Assembly (NCBI GenBank): GCA_030848925.1
Contig: JANFFA010000003.1
Span: 310,001 to 374,000 of the forward strand
Source of the DNA: Rhodalgimonas zhirmunskyi
GTDB taxonomy: Bacteria > Pseudomonadota > Alphaproteobacteria > Rhodobacterales > Rhodobacteraceae
Length of the DNA: 64,000 bases
Direction of reading: 5' to 3'
Shown: positions 10,309 through 19,559 of the stretch, piece after piece
Position numbering within the stretch: position 1 is the stretch's first letter
How the letters are laid out: every line of letters begins with the position of its first letter
Program-made: the position numbers and the translations under genes
Notes under the pieces: generated by a model
Databases searched by the model: none
The model's input: the letters and a program-made list of their open reading frames with translations, nothing else
Told to the model about the DNA's origin: nothing

Positions 10309-10962
10309 ATGGGCCTTCGTATCAATGACATCGTTCCCAATTTCACCGCCGAAACCGATCAGGGCAAAATCACGTTCCACGACTGGATCGGTGACAGCTG
10401 GGCCATCCTGTTCTCGCACCCCAAGGACTTTACGCCGGTCTGCACCACCGAATTCGGTGCCGTCGCGCAGCTGGCCGATGAATGGGCCAAGCGTAACACC
10501 AAGGTGATCGGCCTGTCCGTCGATGGCGTGGACGAGCACAAGCAGTGGAAATCCGACATTTCCGAATATGCCGGTGCGCCCGCCACCTTCCCGATCATCG
10601 CCGACGAAGACCTCGCCGTGTCGAAAGCCTTCGACATGCTCCCGGCCGAGGCCTACCTGCCCGATGGCCGCACTGCTGCCGACAGCGCCTCGGTGCGCTC
10701 GGTCTTCATCATCTCGCCGGACAAGAAGGTCCAGCTGATCATGACCTACCCTATGTCGGTCGGCCGTAACTTCGCCGAAGTTCTGCGCGCCCTCGACGGT
10801 CTGCAGAAAACCTTCGGTCAGCCGATCGCAACCGGCGCCAACTGGATGGCAGGTCAGGACGTGATCGTCGCACTCTCGCTCACCGATGAGCAGGCCAAAG
10901 AGAAGTTCGGCGACATCAACGTGAAGTTCCCCTACCTGCGCACCACTGCCGACCCGGCATAA
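10309..10962 (+). CDS. 1-Cys peroxiredoxin (Prx6 type)
   Basis: This 217-residue thiol peroxidase reduces hydrogen and organic peroxides. The peroxidatic Cys45 sits in DFTPVCTTE and no resolving Cys is seen, as expected for the Prx6 class with its longer C-terminal domain (FPYLRTT at the end). The start MGLRINDIVP is preceded by AGGAAAGGA. A strong terminator at 10988 closes a single-gene unit. It must rely on an external thiol for regeneration; none is encoded next to it. Confidence 0.95.
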   Translation: MGLRINDIVPNFTAETDQGKITFHDWIGDSWAILFSHPKDFTPVCTTEFGAVAQLADEWAKRNTKVIGLSVDGVDEHKQWKSDISEYAGAPATFPIIADEDLAVSKAFDMLPAEAYLPDGRTAADSASVRSVFIISPDKKVQLIMTYPMSVGRNFAEVLRALDGLQKTFGQPIATGANWMAGQDVIVALSLTDEQAKEKFGDINVKFPYLRTTADPA

Positions 10963-10987
10963 GCGCACACCGCTGAGATCAAGGAAA

Positions 10988-11015
10988 AGCCCCGCCCGAT
11001 CCGGCGGGGCTTTTT
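10988..11015 (+). terminator. terminator of the peroxiredoxin gene
   Basis: A 9-bp perfect stem AGCCCCGCC/GGCGGGGCT with a 6-base loop runs directly into a T-tract on the plus strand. Confidence 0.93.
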
Positions 11016-11023
11016 CGTATCTC

Positions 11024-11068
11024 GAAACGAAAAACAGGGGGCTTGCCCATCCCGGGACAAGCCCCCTG
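11024..11068 (-). terminator. minus-strand terminator without an assigned gene
   Basis: Read on the minus strand an 11-bp perfect stem CAGGGGGCTTG/CAAGCCCCCTG with a 12-base centre is followed by TTTTTCGTTT. It points away from pnp, but pnp already has its own terminator at 11276-11303. So it either backs up pnp or ends an unannotated transcript from 11069-11275. Confidence 0.8.
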
Positions 11069-11275
11069 CCCGGCCCGGCGATACCGCCGAAACCTTCCCG
11101 CGAGTGGGGTCTGCAAATCTTGTGAACGCACTTTGAAGGGGCGTCTCGTGAGTGGCAGCTTACGTTTACGTCAACGTCCGCTTGACCCGAGATGTATCCT
11201 ACGCCCCCTTATAAATAAGGGGGAATAAGCCCCGCGCTTTCCCGCGGCCTCTTATGCCGCTGCAATCAAACGCAA
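11069..11275. other. gene-free stretch with palindromes, candidate small RNA locus
   Basis: No convincing coding frame is seen. Two dyads stand out. ACGTT-N6-AACGT at 11162-11177 resembles MerR/LiuR-type operators of alphaproteobacteria. The 20-bp perfect palindrome at 11204-11223 (CCCCCTTAT-aa-ATAAGGGGG) is the second. A terminator bounds each side: minus-strand at 11024-11068 and bidirectional at 11276-11303. This layout suits a short non-coding transcript on either strand; a proper promoter was not located. Confidence 0.4.
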
Positions 11276-11303
11276 AAGGCCCCGGCGTTTCCGCCGGGGC
11301 CTT
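11276..11303 (-). terminator. terminator of pnp (bidirectional shape)
   Basis: A 12-bp perfect stem AAGGCCCCGGCG/CGCCGGGGCCTT has a GAAA tetraloop on the minus strand, followed by TTTTGCGTTT, 24 bp after the pnp stop. In the plus direction the stem is followed by TTGGTTTTTT, so it can act both ways. Confidence 0.92.
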
Positions 11304-11327
11304 GGTTTTTTCAGGATACGAGAGGAA

Positions 11328-13475
11328 TCAATCCTCGTCGTCGTCCTTCTTTTTCGGTTCGGGCGCGGCTTCCTTGCCGGTCTCCTGATCGACGACTTTC
11401 ATCGACAGGCGCACCTTGCCACGATCATCGAAGCCCAGCAGCTTGACCCAGACTTCCTGACCTTCCTTCAACACATCCGACGGATGGTTCAGGCGGCGGT
11501 TCTCGATCTGGCTGACGTGCACAAGGCCGTCACGCTTGCCAAAGAAGTTCACGAAGGCGCCGAAGTCCACGATCTTGACGACCGTGCCCTTGTAGATCGC
11601 GCCTTCTTCCGGCTCTGCCACGATCGAATGGATCATGTCATAGGCCTTCTGGATGGCTTCACCGTTGGGCGATGCGATCTTGATGATGCCTTCGTCGTTG
11701 ATGTCGACCTTGGCACCCGACACTTCCACGATCTCGCGGATGACCTTGCCGCCCGAGCCGATCACTTCACGGATCTTGTCGGTCGGAATCTGCATCGTCT
11801 CGATGCGCGGCGCGTGAACCGAGAAGTCGCCAGCGCCCGAAAGCGCCTTGTTCATCTCGCCAAGGATATGCATCCGGCCTTCTTTGGCTTGCGCCAGGGC
11901 TTTCTGCATGATCTCCGGCGTGATGCCGGCAACCTTGATGTCCATCTGCAACGACGTGATGCCGTTTTCCGTGCCCGCCACCTTGAAGTCCATGTCGCCG
12001 AGGTGATCCTCGTCGCCAAGGATGTCGGTCAGAACGGCGTAGGAACCATCGTCTTCAAGGATCAGGCCCATGGCCACACCCGCAACCGCCGACTTCAGCG
12101 GAACACCCGCGTCCATCATCGAAAGCGAACCACCGCAAACCGACGCCATCGAGGACGAGCCGTTCGATTCCGTGATCTCCGACACAACGCGGATGGTGTA
12201 GGGGAAATCCGTTGCCGCAGGCAGAACCGCCTGAAGCGCACGCCAAGCCAGCTTGCCGTGACCGATTTCACGACGACCCGGAGGGCCCACGCGACCCGCT
12301 TCACCGACCGAATAGGGCGGGAAGTTGTAGTGCAGCAGGAAGTTGGATTTGAAGTTGCCATGCAGCGCGTCGATGAACTGCTCATCGTCGCCCGTGCCCA
12401 GCGTGGTCACGACAAGACCCTGCGTCTCACCACGGGTGAACAGAGCCGAGCCATGGGTGCGCGGCAGCAGGCCGGTTTCGGCCTCGATCGCACGCACCTG
12501 ATCCAGCGCACGGCCATCGATCCGCTTGCCTTCTTTCACGACAGACGAACGCAGAACGGTCGATTCCAGCTTTTTCAGCGCGGACCCAAGGTTCGCATCC
12601 TCAAGCTGTTCCTCGCTCAGCGTCGCCTTGATCGCGTCCTTGGCGGCGGAAACAGCAGCTTGACGTTCCTGCTTGTCGAGGATCGCATAAGCGGCCTTCA
12701 TCTTCTCTTCGCCCGCGGCCTTCACGGCCTCGTAAAGCTCCGAGTAATCCGGCGGCTGGAAGTCGAACGGCTCTTTCGCCGCATCTTCGGCCAGATCGAT
12801 GATCAGGTCGATCACCGGCTGGATTTGCTCATGCGCGAATTTCACCGCACCCAGCATTTCCTCTTCCGAAAGCTCATAGGCTTCGGATTCGACCATCATA
12901 ACCGCGTCCTTGGTGCCCGCGACAACAAGGTCGAGGCGCTGGTCGGGGTTGTTGCGCAGGTCGTGCATATCGTCGACCTCGGGGTTCAGGATGTATTCGC
13001 CCTCCTCGAAACCCACGCGGCAGCCCGCGATCGGCCCCATGAAGGGCGCACCCGAAATCGTCAGCGCAGCACTTGCCGCGATCATCGCCACCATATCCGG
13101 GTCATTGACCAGATCGTGCGACAGCACGGTGCACATCACCAGAACTTCGTTTTTGAAGCCGGGCACGAACAGCGGGCGGATCGGCCGGTCGATCAGACGC
13201 GCCGTCAGCGTCTCTTTCTCGGTCGGGCGCGCCTCGCGCTTGAAGAAGCCACCAGGCACCTTGCCTGCAGCGTAGTATTTTTCTTGGTAGTGAACCGTCA
13301 GCGGAAAGAAATCCTGACCGGGTTTCGGTTCCTTGGCGAAGGTCACGTTCGCCATCACGCTGGTTTCGCCCAGCGTGGCAATGACCGATCCATCGGCCTG
13401 ACGGGCAACTTTACCCGTTTCCAGAGTGAGGGTTTCTTCACCCCACTCCATCGACTTTTTCACAATGTTGAACAT
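11328..13475 (-). CDS. pnp: polyribonucleotide nucleotidyltransferase
   Basis: PNPase is a phosphorolytic 3'-5' exoribonuclease and degradosome component. The 715-residue order is the usual one: first RNase PH domain, an all-helical linker, a second RNase PH domain ([27 protein letters not shown]-like), a KH domain with [12 protein letters not shown], and an S1 domain ([20 protein letters not shown]). It ends in an acidic/lysine tail. The start at [12 protein letters not shown] follows AAGGACGCAAG; the 18 codons before it are not believed. Unusually it is not next to rpsO, a histidine kinase gene intervening. Confidence 0.96.
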   Translation of the reverse strand: MFNIVKKSMEWGEETLTLETGKVARQADGSVIATLGETSVMANVTFAKEPKPGQDFFPLTVHYQEKYYAAGKVPGGFFKREARPTEKETLTARLIDRPIRPLFVPGFKNEVLVMCTVLSHDLVNDPDMVAMIAASAALTISGAPFMGPIAGCRVGFEEGEYILNPEVDDMHDLRNNPDQRLDLVVAGTKDAVMMVESEAYELSEEEMLGAVKFAHEQIQPVIDLIIDLAEDAAKEPFDFQPPDYSELYEAVKAAGEEKMKAAYAILDKQERQAAVSAAKDAIKATLSEEQLEDANLGSALKKLESTVLRSSVVKEGKRIDGRALDQVRAIEAETGLLPRTHGSALFTRGETQGLVVTTLGTGDDEQFIDALHGNFKSNFLLHYNFPPYSVGEAGRVGPPGRREIGHGKLAWRALQAVLPAATDFPYTIRVVSEITESNGSSSMASVCGGSLSMMDAGVPLKSAVAGVAMGLILEDDGSYAVLTDILGDEDHLGDMDFKVAGTENGITSLQMDIKVAGITPEIMQKALAQAKEGRMHILGEMNKALSGAGDFSVHAPRIETMQIPTDKIREVIGSGGKVIREIVEVSGAKVDINDEGIIKIASPNGEAIQKAYDMIHSIVAEPEEGAIYKGTVVKIVDFGAFVNFFGKRDGLVHVSQIENRRLNHPSDVLKEGQEVWVKLLGFDDRGKVRLSMKVVDQETGKEAAPEPKKKDDDED

Positions 13476-13675
13476 CTTGCGTCCTTGATTGAGAGCACTC
13501 CCAGCCCCTGCCGGGTCTCCCGTTTGCATGGCGGCCCCATTGCCGCCGCCCCCAAATCCTCATGCACGCGCCCGGGGGCCAAAGGCGTCACGTCTCAGAT
13601 AGAGCGCCCATACATGAGTTTGCGTCGTTTGGAAAGCCGCGATCGCGGCGGATGTGAACGATCTCTCGCGCCGCG

Positions 13676-14818
13676 CTAGTCCTCAAGCCCCACCAGAGGC
13701 AGGGTGAACCGCCGGCGCATCCCATCGCTTTCAAAGGTGCTTTCCATCGTGCCGCCAAGCTGGCCCTCGATGCTGATCTGCAAAAGCCGCGAGCCGAATC
13801 CCGATGGCGCGCCCTTGGCCTGCTCCACCCGGCCCTCTTCGTGCCAATCAAGGATCAGCGCCGCGTCATTCACCGTCCAGAAGATGTGCAGCTTGCCATC
13901 GTCCACGCCCATCGCGCCATATTTCGAAGAATTCGTCGCCATCTCGTGCAGCGCCAGCGCAAGGCTGGTTGCGGCCTTCGCGCCGATCTCTTGCGCCGGG
14001 CCATCGACCGTAAGCGATTGCCCCGATTTGTACGGCTCCACCAGCACATCCACCAATTCAGCCAGATCGACCTGCGCACCCTCGCCGTCCTGCGCGCCGC
14101 GCATCGCCGGCGCGATCAACTGGTGCGCCCGCGAAAGGGCCTGCACCCGGTTCTGAAGGATCTCGGCCAGATGCGTCGCATCCTCGGCCTCGCGGCGGCT
14201 GATCCGGATCATACCTGACACCACGGTGAACAGGTTCTTCACCCGGTGGTTCAACTCGTCGACGATCAACTGCCGCTCTTCCACGGCCTGCGTCAACTGG
14301 ATCGCGGCCTCGATCATCTGGGCCAGATCGTGCAGCGCATGAAGCTGGTCTTCGGTCCAGTCCTGCGGGCTGTCCTCGATCGCGCAGAACGAGCCCAGAA
14401 CCTCGCCACTAGGCCCACGCACCGGCACCCCGAGATAGGCAACCACACCCAGATCCTCGACCGCCCCGTTGTCTTTCAACAGCGGATGCTCGCGCGCATC
14501 ACTCACCGCAAGCGGCACCCCTTCCGAAACGACATACTGGCAAAAGGAATGCGACAGCGGCGTGCCACCCGCTTCGACCATCTCGTCATCAAGGCCCTCG
14601 TGCGCCTTGAAAAACTGTCGCTCCCCATCGACGAGCGACAGGATCCCGACCGAACTTCCCACGATCTTGCGCGCCAGTCGCACAGCGCGGTCGTAGGCCT
14701 CTTCCGGCAGGCTGTCCATCAGGCCAGTCGCTTCCAGCTCCGCCAGCCGCGAAGCCTTTTTCAACGCCGCCTCATGGCCCGGCCCCGCATGATCGGGAAA
14801 CGATCGAAACTCACTCAT
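13676..14818 (-). CDS. GAF-domain sensor histidine kinase (HWE/HisKA_2 type)
   Basis: This 380-residue cytoplasmic sensor kinase has an N-terminal GAF domain at roughly residues 30-175 (LSLVDGERQFFKAHEG, LSHSFCQYVV, YLGVPVR). A HisKA_2/HWE dimerisation segment places the phospho-acceptor His191 in DELNHRVKNL, and a catalytic domain has an N-box LHEMATNSSKYGA. There is no transmembrane region. No response regulator is adjacent, so it is an orphan. Such kinases often feed the alphaproteobacterial general stress pathway (PhyR), which is inference here. The ATG at MSEF is preferred to a GTG three codons earlier. Confidence 0.92.
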   Translation of the reverse strand: MSEFRSFPDHAGPGHEAALKKASRLAELEATGLMDSLPEEAYDRAVRLARKIVGSSVGILSLVDGERQFFKAHEGLDDEMVEAGGTPLSHSFCQYVVSEGVPLAVSDAREHPLLKDNGAVEDLGVVAYLGVPVRGPSGEVLGSFCAIEDSPQDWTEDQLHALHDLAQMIEAAIQLTQAVEERQLIVDELNHRVKNLFTVVSGMIRISRREAEDATHLAEILQNRVQALSRAHQLIAPAMRGAQDGEGAQVDLAELVDVLVEPYKSGQSLTVDGPAQEIGAKAATSLALALHEMATNSSKYGAMGVDDGKLHIFWTVNDAALILDWHEEGRVEQAKGAPSGFGSRLLQISIEGQLGGTMESTFESDGMRRRFTLPLVGLED

Positions 14819-14916
14819 TAGATGCACCCCAGCTGCATTCTCGTTCAGTCTTTATAAGCGAATCTCGGCCCCAGGCTATCTTTACCTTGGTTCCTCAGAA
14901 GCTTTGCTCATACCGC

Positions 14917-14944
14917 AAAGAAAAAGGGCCGCGCGATGCGGCCC
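14917..14944 (-). terminator. terminator of rpsO
   Basis: On the minus strand a 7-bp stem GGGCCGC/GCGGCCC is followed by TTTTTCTTT, 39 bp after the rpsO stop. It argues against rpsO, the kinase and pnp being one simple transcript. Confidence 0.9.
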
Positions 14945-14982
14945 CGTCTCTTGTCTCGTTGCTTTTGGCAGCTGCAGCTGGA

Positions 14983-15252
14983 TCAGCGGCGCAGGCCCAG
15001 ACGCTTGATGAGGTCGGCGTAACGCGCCTCGTCTTTCGCCTTGAGATAGTCGAGAAGCTTACGGCGCTGTGCGACCATTTTCAGAAGGCCACGGCGACCG
15101 TGGTTGTCTTTCTTGTGGGTCTTGAAGTGCTCGGTCAGCGTCGCAATACGCGAGCTCAGGATCGCGACTTGAACCTCGGGCGAACCGGTGTCGCCGTCCT
15201 TGGTCGCATATTCCTTCATCACGCGGGCTTTTTCTTCAACAGTGATCGACAT
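14983..15252 (-). CDS. rpsO: 30S ribosomal protein S15
   Basis: This 89-residue S15 binds the central domain of 16S rRNA early in 30S assembly. Family blocks are [35 protein letters not shown] and RRKLLDYLK, ending in the usual IKRLGLRR. The ATG at [11 protein letters not shown] follows GGAGACC; the frame opens 11 codons earlier without support. Confidence 0.98.
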   Translation of the reverse strand: MSITVEEKARVMKEYATKDGDTGSPEVQVAILSSRIATLTEHFKTHKKDNHGRRGLLKMVAQRRKLLDYLKAKDEARYADLIKRLGLRR

Positions 15253-15419
15253 CGGGGTCTCCTTTCTGGTTGGAGTGAGGGGCACAAGCCGGGATGTCGT
15301 CCAGCAGGGTCCATGGAGATGGGCGCGTATAGGCGGATATTCCGCAAAAGGAAAGAGGATTCTTGACCCGCCTCTTGCACACGCCTCATGTAAACGACGG
15401 TGCGCAATCCGATCCTGTC

Positions 15420-16472
15420 CTATGCCGTCAGAAGCCCTGCCGCCGATTCCGGAACAAGCTGAATATCGGCCAGACTCAGCGCGCCGCCATCATGCACACT
15501 CATCACCCGCGCCCCGTTCAGCAGCACATGCGTCAGGTCCGCATCTTCACCATCGCTCTCAAGGCTGAGTTCCCAGATCATGTTCGGCGCGGCATCGTCG
15601 TACAACACGACAAGTGCGTCTTCTGCCGCATTGAAATCCGTCATCTCCGGCGGCGGCGCATCGGGGGCCCAATCTTCGAATTCAGCGCCTACAATCAACG
15701 TGTCGGCGCCCTCGCCTCCGCTCACGATATCCCCGGCATCGGCCCGGATCACATCATCGCCGTCCCCGCCATTCAGGAAGTCGCCCAGCGGTGACTCAAA
15801 CGGCGCCAGCACACCCGCCAAGCCTTCACCTAACTCGTTTGCGCCTGACTCATTCGCACCTGCGCCTGCCACGTCCTCGTCCGCCAATCCGCCGACCGGC
15901 TCGCGCCCATCCAGAAGGTCATTGCCGTCGCCACCGAAAAGCGTATCCGCCCCCGCACCGCCCACAATCGTATCGGCACCAATGTATCCAAGAAGCCCGT
16001 CATCGCCTGCGCCACCGTCGATCAGGTCATCACCGTCGCCCGCCTCGACATGGTCATCGCCTATGCCGCCTTCGATCGTGTCGTCGCCGATATGTCCATA
16101 AAGGTCATCGTCGCCCGCATCGCCCTGCAACAGGTCGTCGCCGGCGTCGCCATGCAGCGTGTCGTTCTCTTCGCCGCCGAACAGGGTGTCGTCATCGTCC
16201 CCGCCATACAGCAGGTCGTTCTCGGCCTCGCCGTCAAGCGTATCGTTCCCGGCCCCGCCGTTCATATGGTCAAGACCATCACCGCCACTGATCGCTTCGT
16301 CCTCGGCCGTGCCGCCGATCACCTCGCCCAGACTGACCATCGGCTGGCCCGAATACTCGTCGATTGCCGCCTCGGCGCCATCGCCGCCCACGTCATCAAG
16401 GTCTTCGCCCGTGTTGACGTAAACCGTCGCCCCGACAAGGACCATGCCCATCAATCCGGCAAGAAATAGCAT
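15420..16472 (-). CDS. membrane-anchored RTX (calcium-binding repeat) protein
   Basis: This 350-residue acidic protein has an N-terminal hydrophobic helix ([18 protein letters not shown]) acting as an anchor or uncleaved signal. Residues about 62-195 hold around 13 RTX nonapeptides ([20 protein letters not shown] and variants), forming a calcium-loaded beta-roll. After a Gly/Ala/Glu-rich spacer comes a second short RTX block ([21 protein letters not shown]) and a C-terminal domain of about 90 residues ([15 protein letters not shown]). RTX proteins usually go out by type I secretion from a C-terminal signal; an N-terminal helix makes surface or periplasmic display more likely. No secretion genes are adjacent. 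Confidence 0.88.
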   Translation of the reverse strand: MLFLAGLMGMVLVGATVYVNTGEDLDDVGGDGAEAAIDEYSGQPMVSLGEVIGGTAEDEAISGGDGLDHMNGGAGNDTLDGEAENDLLYGGDDDDTLFGGEENDTLHGDAGDDLLQGDAGDDDLYGHIGDDTIEGGIGDDHVEAGDGDDLIDGGAGDDGLLGYIGADTIVGGAGADTLFGGDGNDLLDGREPVGGLADEDVAGAGANESGANELGEGLAGVLAPFESPLGDFLNGGDGDDVIRADAGDIVSGGEGADTLIVGAEFEDWAPDAPPPEMTDFNAAEDALVVLYDDAAPNMIWELSLESDGEDADLTHVLLNGARVMSVHDGGALSLADIQLVPESAAGLLTA

Positions 16473-16555
16473 CGAATCGCCTCCAGCGTGCGCTATCTCT
16501 TTGTCTCTCAGGGGGTGCTCTGGGTCAAATCCAGATGGGACAAATGGTTAACGCG

Positions 16556-16858
16556 CTAGCGGTCGACTTCATACTTGTCGCGCTCGATCTGCTGGCTGAT
16601 CTGCGACACCCAATCCCCTACAATCGGCAGGAACTGGAACTGCGCCAGCCACCACGCCACGACCGAAACAAGGATCGTCGCCCCCACCACCGAGCCAAGC
16701 CCAAAGGCCATGCCGCGAAAGAACTGGAACGTCAAAAGCCGCAGCGGTTTGTTGTGCAGCGCCACAAAACGATGCGTGTTTAGCCGTTCGACCTCCTGCG
16801 CAAGCCGGTTCAGCGCTTCTGTTTCCGCCTGCAGGGTTTCTTGATCGCGCGCGTCCAT
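16556..16858 (-). CDS. DUF5665 family membrane protein
   Basis: This 100-residue protein starts with a coiled, charged N-terminus (ETLQAETEALNRLAQEVERLNTHRF) followed by a single long hydrophobic segment (GSVVGATILVSVVAWWLAQF) and an amphipathic end. The pattern RFVALHNKPLRLLTFQFFRGMAFGLG fits DUF5665. GAGGAG precedes the ATG. It is 9 bp from the DUF1643 gene and probably the third gene of the hemC transcript. Its role is unknown. Confidence 0.85.
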   Translation of the reverse strand: MDARDQETLQAETEALNRLAQEVERLNTHRFVALHNKPLRLLTFQFFRGMAFGLGSVVGATILVSVVAWWLAQFQFLPIVGDWVSQISQQIERDKYEVDR

Positions 16859-16867
16859 CACGTCTCC

Positions 16868-17374
16868 TCAGAACCAGCGTTCGGGCTGTTGGCTATAGGC
16901 AATATAAAGCGGATGCTTGGGATGCCCATGCTTGCTGAGGCCAAGGTGAAAGATCGGCAAACCAGTGTCGCGCAAAAGCCGCTCCACCTGCGCGCCACGC
17001 TCCAGATGCGCGCCATGCGTGCCCCACGCGGCAATGATCTGATCCGCCCATGGCGCGCTGGCGGCGATGGTGGCGTCATTCTCGGGGCCGACCGGATCGG
17101 CGGCGGCGCGCATTTTCTTCGGGTCGGTATCGCGCCAGGCAAAGATGTTCAGCACCCGAAAACTGCCAAACCCCAGTGCGCGCGCCCGCCGCTCACAGCG
17201 TTCCACCGTGGGGTCATTCTGCACCTCGGTCGCGGTCGACGGGTTCAGCATGATGAAAAGCGCGCGCCGCCCGGCCGCGTCCCACGTCCGGGTCAGGGAA
17301 TAACGATACCGCTCGCAATCGGAATAAACCGCGGTCGAGGGGGCATCGCCCTTGGTGTGGGTGCGCTCGATCAT
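16868..17374 (-). CDS. DUF1643 family protein
   Basis: This 168-residue DUF1643 protein has recognisable stretches YRYSLTRTWD, ALFIMLNPSTATE, NDPTVERCERRARALGFG and VLNIFAWRDTDP. No function is established for the family. The ATG (MIERTHTKG) is preferred; a GTG at 17383 overlapping the hemC stop is the alternative start and would add three residues. It lies immediately after hemC and is probably cotranscribed. Confidence 0.88.
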   Translation of the reverse strand: MIERTHTKGDAPSTAVYSDCERYRYSLTRTWDAAGRRALFIMLNPSTATEVQNDPTVERCERRARALGFGSFRVLNIFAWRDTDPKKMRAAADPVGPENDATIAASAPWADQIIAAWGTHGAHLERGAQVERLLRDTGLPIFHLGLSKHGHPKHPLYIAYSQQPERWF

Positions 17375-17379
17375 TCGGC

Positions 17380-18342
17380 TCACCCCCGCCAGTCGAAAAA
17401 CCCTTCGCCCGCCCGCGCCAAAAGCCGCTCGGCCATGGCGCGGCCCATCTCGGCGCCGGTGTCAATCGGCCCGCGCGCCTCGTCCGACAACGCCTCGCTG
17501 CCATCGGGGCGCAGGATCTCACCGCGCAGGCGCAGCTGATCGCCCTCAAGCTCGGCCAGCCCGGCAATCGGCGTCTCGCAAGACCCATCGAGCGCGGCCA
17601 GAAATGCCCGCTCCGCCGCCAGCCGTTGCCCGGTCGGCCCGTCGTGGATCGCGGCCAGCAGGTTGGCCACCCGCGTGTCATCCGCCCGCCGCTCAATCCC
17701 GATCGCGCCCTGCGCGACCGCCGGCAGCATGTCTTCGGGCGCAATCGCCGTTGCCGGCACGTCCTCGTCCATGTTCAGCCGCCGCAACCCTGCCATCGCA
17801 AGGAACGAACAACTCGCCACGCCCTCGGACAGCTTTTTCAGGCGGGTCTGCACGTTGCCGCGAAACTCCACCACCTGCAAATCCGGCCGCTTGGTCAACA
17901 GTTGCGCCCGCCGTCGAAGGCTCGACGTGCCCACCACGGCCCCCTCGGGCAGATCGGCAATCGCCCCGAACTCGGGCGAGATGAACGCATCGCGCACATC
18001 CTCGCGCGGCAAATAGCAATCCAGCAAAAGCCCGGCGGGCTGGTCCACCGGCATATCCTTCATCGAATGCACCGCGATATCGATTCCGCCCGACAGCAGC
18101 GCCTCTTCGATTTCTTTCGTAAACAGCCCCTTGCCGCCGATTTCCTTCAGCGGCTTGTCAGCATCGATCATCTGGCGATTGTCGCCGGTGGTCTTGATCA
18201 CCACGATCTCGAACGCATCCTCGGGCAATTCAAACGCCGCGCGCAATCGCGCGCGCGTTTCAAACGCCTGTGCAAGGGCAAGGGGCGATCCGCGTGTGCC
18301 GATCTTCAGGGGGGCGGTGGCTGTGGGCATATCATTCGTCAT
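17380..18342 (-). CDS. hemC: hydroxymethylbilane synthase (porphobilinogen deaminase)
   Basis: HemC polymerises four porphobilinogens into hydroxymethylbilane in tetrapyrrole synthesis. The 320-residue protein carries the N-terminal IGTRGSPLALAQA, the VHSMKDMPVD loop with the catalytic Asp region, GTSSLRRRAQL, and the cofactor-attachment Cys255 in LDGSCETPIAG, so it should be active. AAGGGAC precedes the start. It is divergent from hemE with 97 bp between, which must hold both promoters. Confidence 0.97.
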   Translation of the reverse strand: MTNDMPTATAPLKIGTRGSPLALAQAFETRARLRAAFELPEDAFEIVVIKTTGDNRQMIDADKPLKEIGGKGLFTKEIEEALLSGGIDIAVHSMKDMPVDQPAGLLLDCYLPREDVRDAFISPEFGAIADLPEGAVVGTSSLRRRAQLLTKRPDLQVVEFRGNVQTRLKKLSEGVASCSFLAMAGLRRLNMDEDVPATAIAPEDMLPAVAQGAIGIERRADDTRVANLLAAIHDGPTGQRLAAERAFLAALDGSCETPIAGLAELEGDQLRLRGEILRPDGSEALSDEARGPIDTGAEMGRAMAERLLARAGEGFFDWRG

Positions 18343-18439
18343 GTCCCTTCCCTAAGCGCGTCCTTTGGTCCTTGCAAGCCATGTGCGCTTGACATTGTGC
18401 CGCTCCCCTTCCACCAACCCCTCAACCGCAGGAAAGGGA

Positions 18440-19477
18440 ATGATGATGGCCGAAAAGAAACTGCTCCGTGCGCTCGCGGGTGAAACCCTGCCCACCCCGC
18501 CAATCTGGATGATGCGCCAAGCGGGCCGCTACCTGCCCGAATACCGCGCCACCCGGGCCGAGGCCGGGGATTTCCTGTCGCTGTGCTATAATTCCGAATT
18601 GGCGGCCGAGGTCACGCTGCAACCGATCCGCCGCTACGGCTTTGATGCCGCGATCCTGTTCGCGGACATCCTTCTGGTGCCACAGGCACTTGGCGCCGAT
18701 CTGTGGTTCGTCACCGGCGAAGGCCCGCGCCTCTCGACCATCACCGATCAGGCCGGGTTCGACGCGCTGAAACCGGCGGATGCGATTCACGATCACCTCG
18801 CCCCAGTTTATGAAACCCTGCGCATCCTCACCCGCGAATTGCCCTCGGAAACCGCGCTGATCGGCTTTGCCGGTGCACCGTGGACGGTGGCCACCTACAT
18901 GATCGCCGGGCGCGGCACCCCCGACCAAGGCCCGGCCCACGCTTTGAAGGCCGAAAACCGCCCCCTGTTCGAAGCCCTGCTCGAACGCATCACCGAAGCC
19001 ACCATCACCTATCTCTCGGAACAGGTGAAAGCCGGGGCCGAAACGGTCAAGATTTTCGACAGCTGGGCCGGTTCCCTGCAAGGCGAGGATTTCCAGAAAT
19101 ACGCCGTGGAACCCGCCCGCCGCATCACCGCCGCCCTCAAGGAGCTGCACCCCGGCCTGCCCGTCATCGCCTTCCCACGCGGCGCGGGCGAACGCTACGA
19201 AGGCCTGCACAAGGTCATCGGCGCCGACTGCATCGCGCTTGACGATGGCGTCACGGCGGAATGGGCGGCCAAGCACGTGCAACCCGACGGCTGCGTTCAA
19301 GGCAACCTCAAATCCTCGCATATGGTCACCGGCGGACAGGCCCTCGTCGATGAAACCCGCCGCATCGTAAAGGCGCTTTCCGGCGGCCCGCACATCTTCA
19401 ACCTCGGCCACGGCATCACGCCCGACGCCGACCCCGAAAACGTGCAACTGATGATCGACACGGTCCGCGAGGGATAA
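18440..19477 (+). CDS. hemE: uroporphyrinogen decarboxylase
   Basis: HemE removes four carboxyl groups from uroporphyrinogen III to give coproporphyrinogen III. The sequence shows [17 protein letters not shown] with the substrate-binding Arg residues, [17 protein letters not shown] with the essential Asp, and [14 protein letters not shown]. The length of about 345 residues is normal. Three ATG codons occur in a row at 18440, 18443 and 18446 behind AGGAAAGGG; the first is given but any may be used. It pairs functionally with divergent hemC and with hemF at 22390. Confidence 0.97.
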   Translation: MMMAEKKLLRALAGETLPTPPIWMMRQAGRYLPEYRATRAEAGDFLSLCYNSELAAEVTLQPIRRYGFDAAILFADILLVPQALGADLWFVTGEGPRLSTITDQAGFDALKPADAIHDHLAPVYETLRILTRELPSETALIGFAGAPWTVATYMIAGRGTPDQGPAHALKAENRPLFEALLERITEATITYLSEQVKAGAETVKIFDSWAGSLQGEDFQKYAVEPARRITAALKELHPGLPVIAFPRGAGERYEGLHKVIGADCIALDDGVTAEWAAKHVQPDGCVQGNLKSSHMVTGGQALVDETRRIVKALSGGPHIFNLGHGITPDADPENVQLMIDTVREG

Positions 19478-19559
19478 GGCGCAACGCCCCTTGAAAGCAC
19501 CCCAAGCCTATCCCAAGTCCACCTGAGGCCACCCGCCGGGCGGCATTGGGGGGCTAAAA

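Noticed and set aside
11182-11215. TTGACC and TATAAA as a plus-strand promoter in the gene-free locus
   Set aside because: The spacing is 22 bases, too long for sigma-70 or MerR-type promoters.
11484-13679. Long open frame on the plus strand opposite pnp (over 700 codons)
   Set aside because: It is the antisense shadow of a conserved GC-rich gene; the translation is Arg/His-rich without any domain and has no ribosome site.
15940-16280. Regular short repeats on the DNA level that could suggest a CRISPR-like array
   Set aside because: The period follows the RTX nonapeptide codons in one open frame, with no unique spacers between constant repeats.
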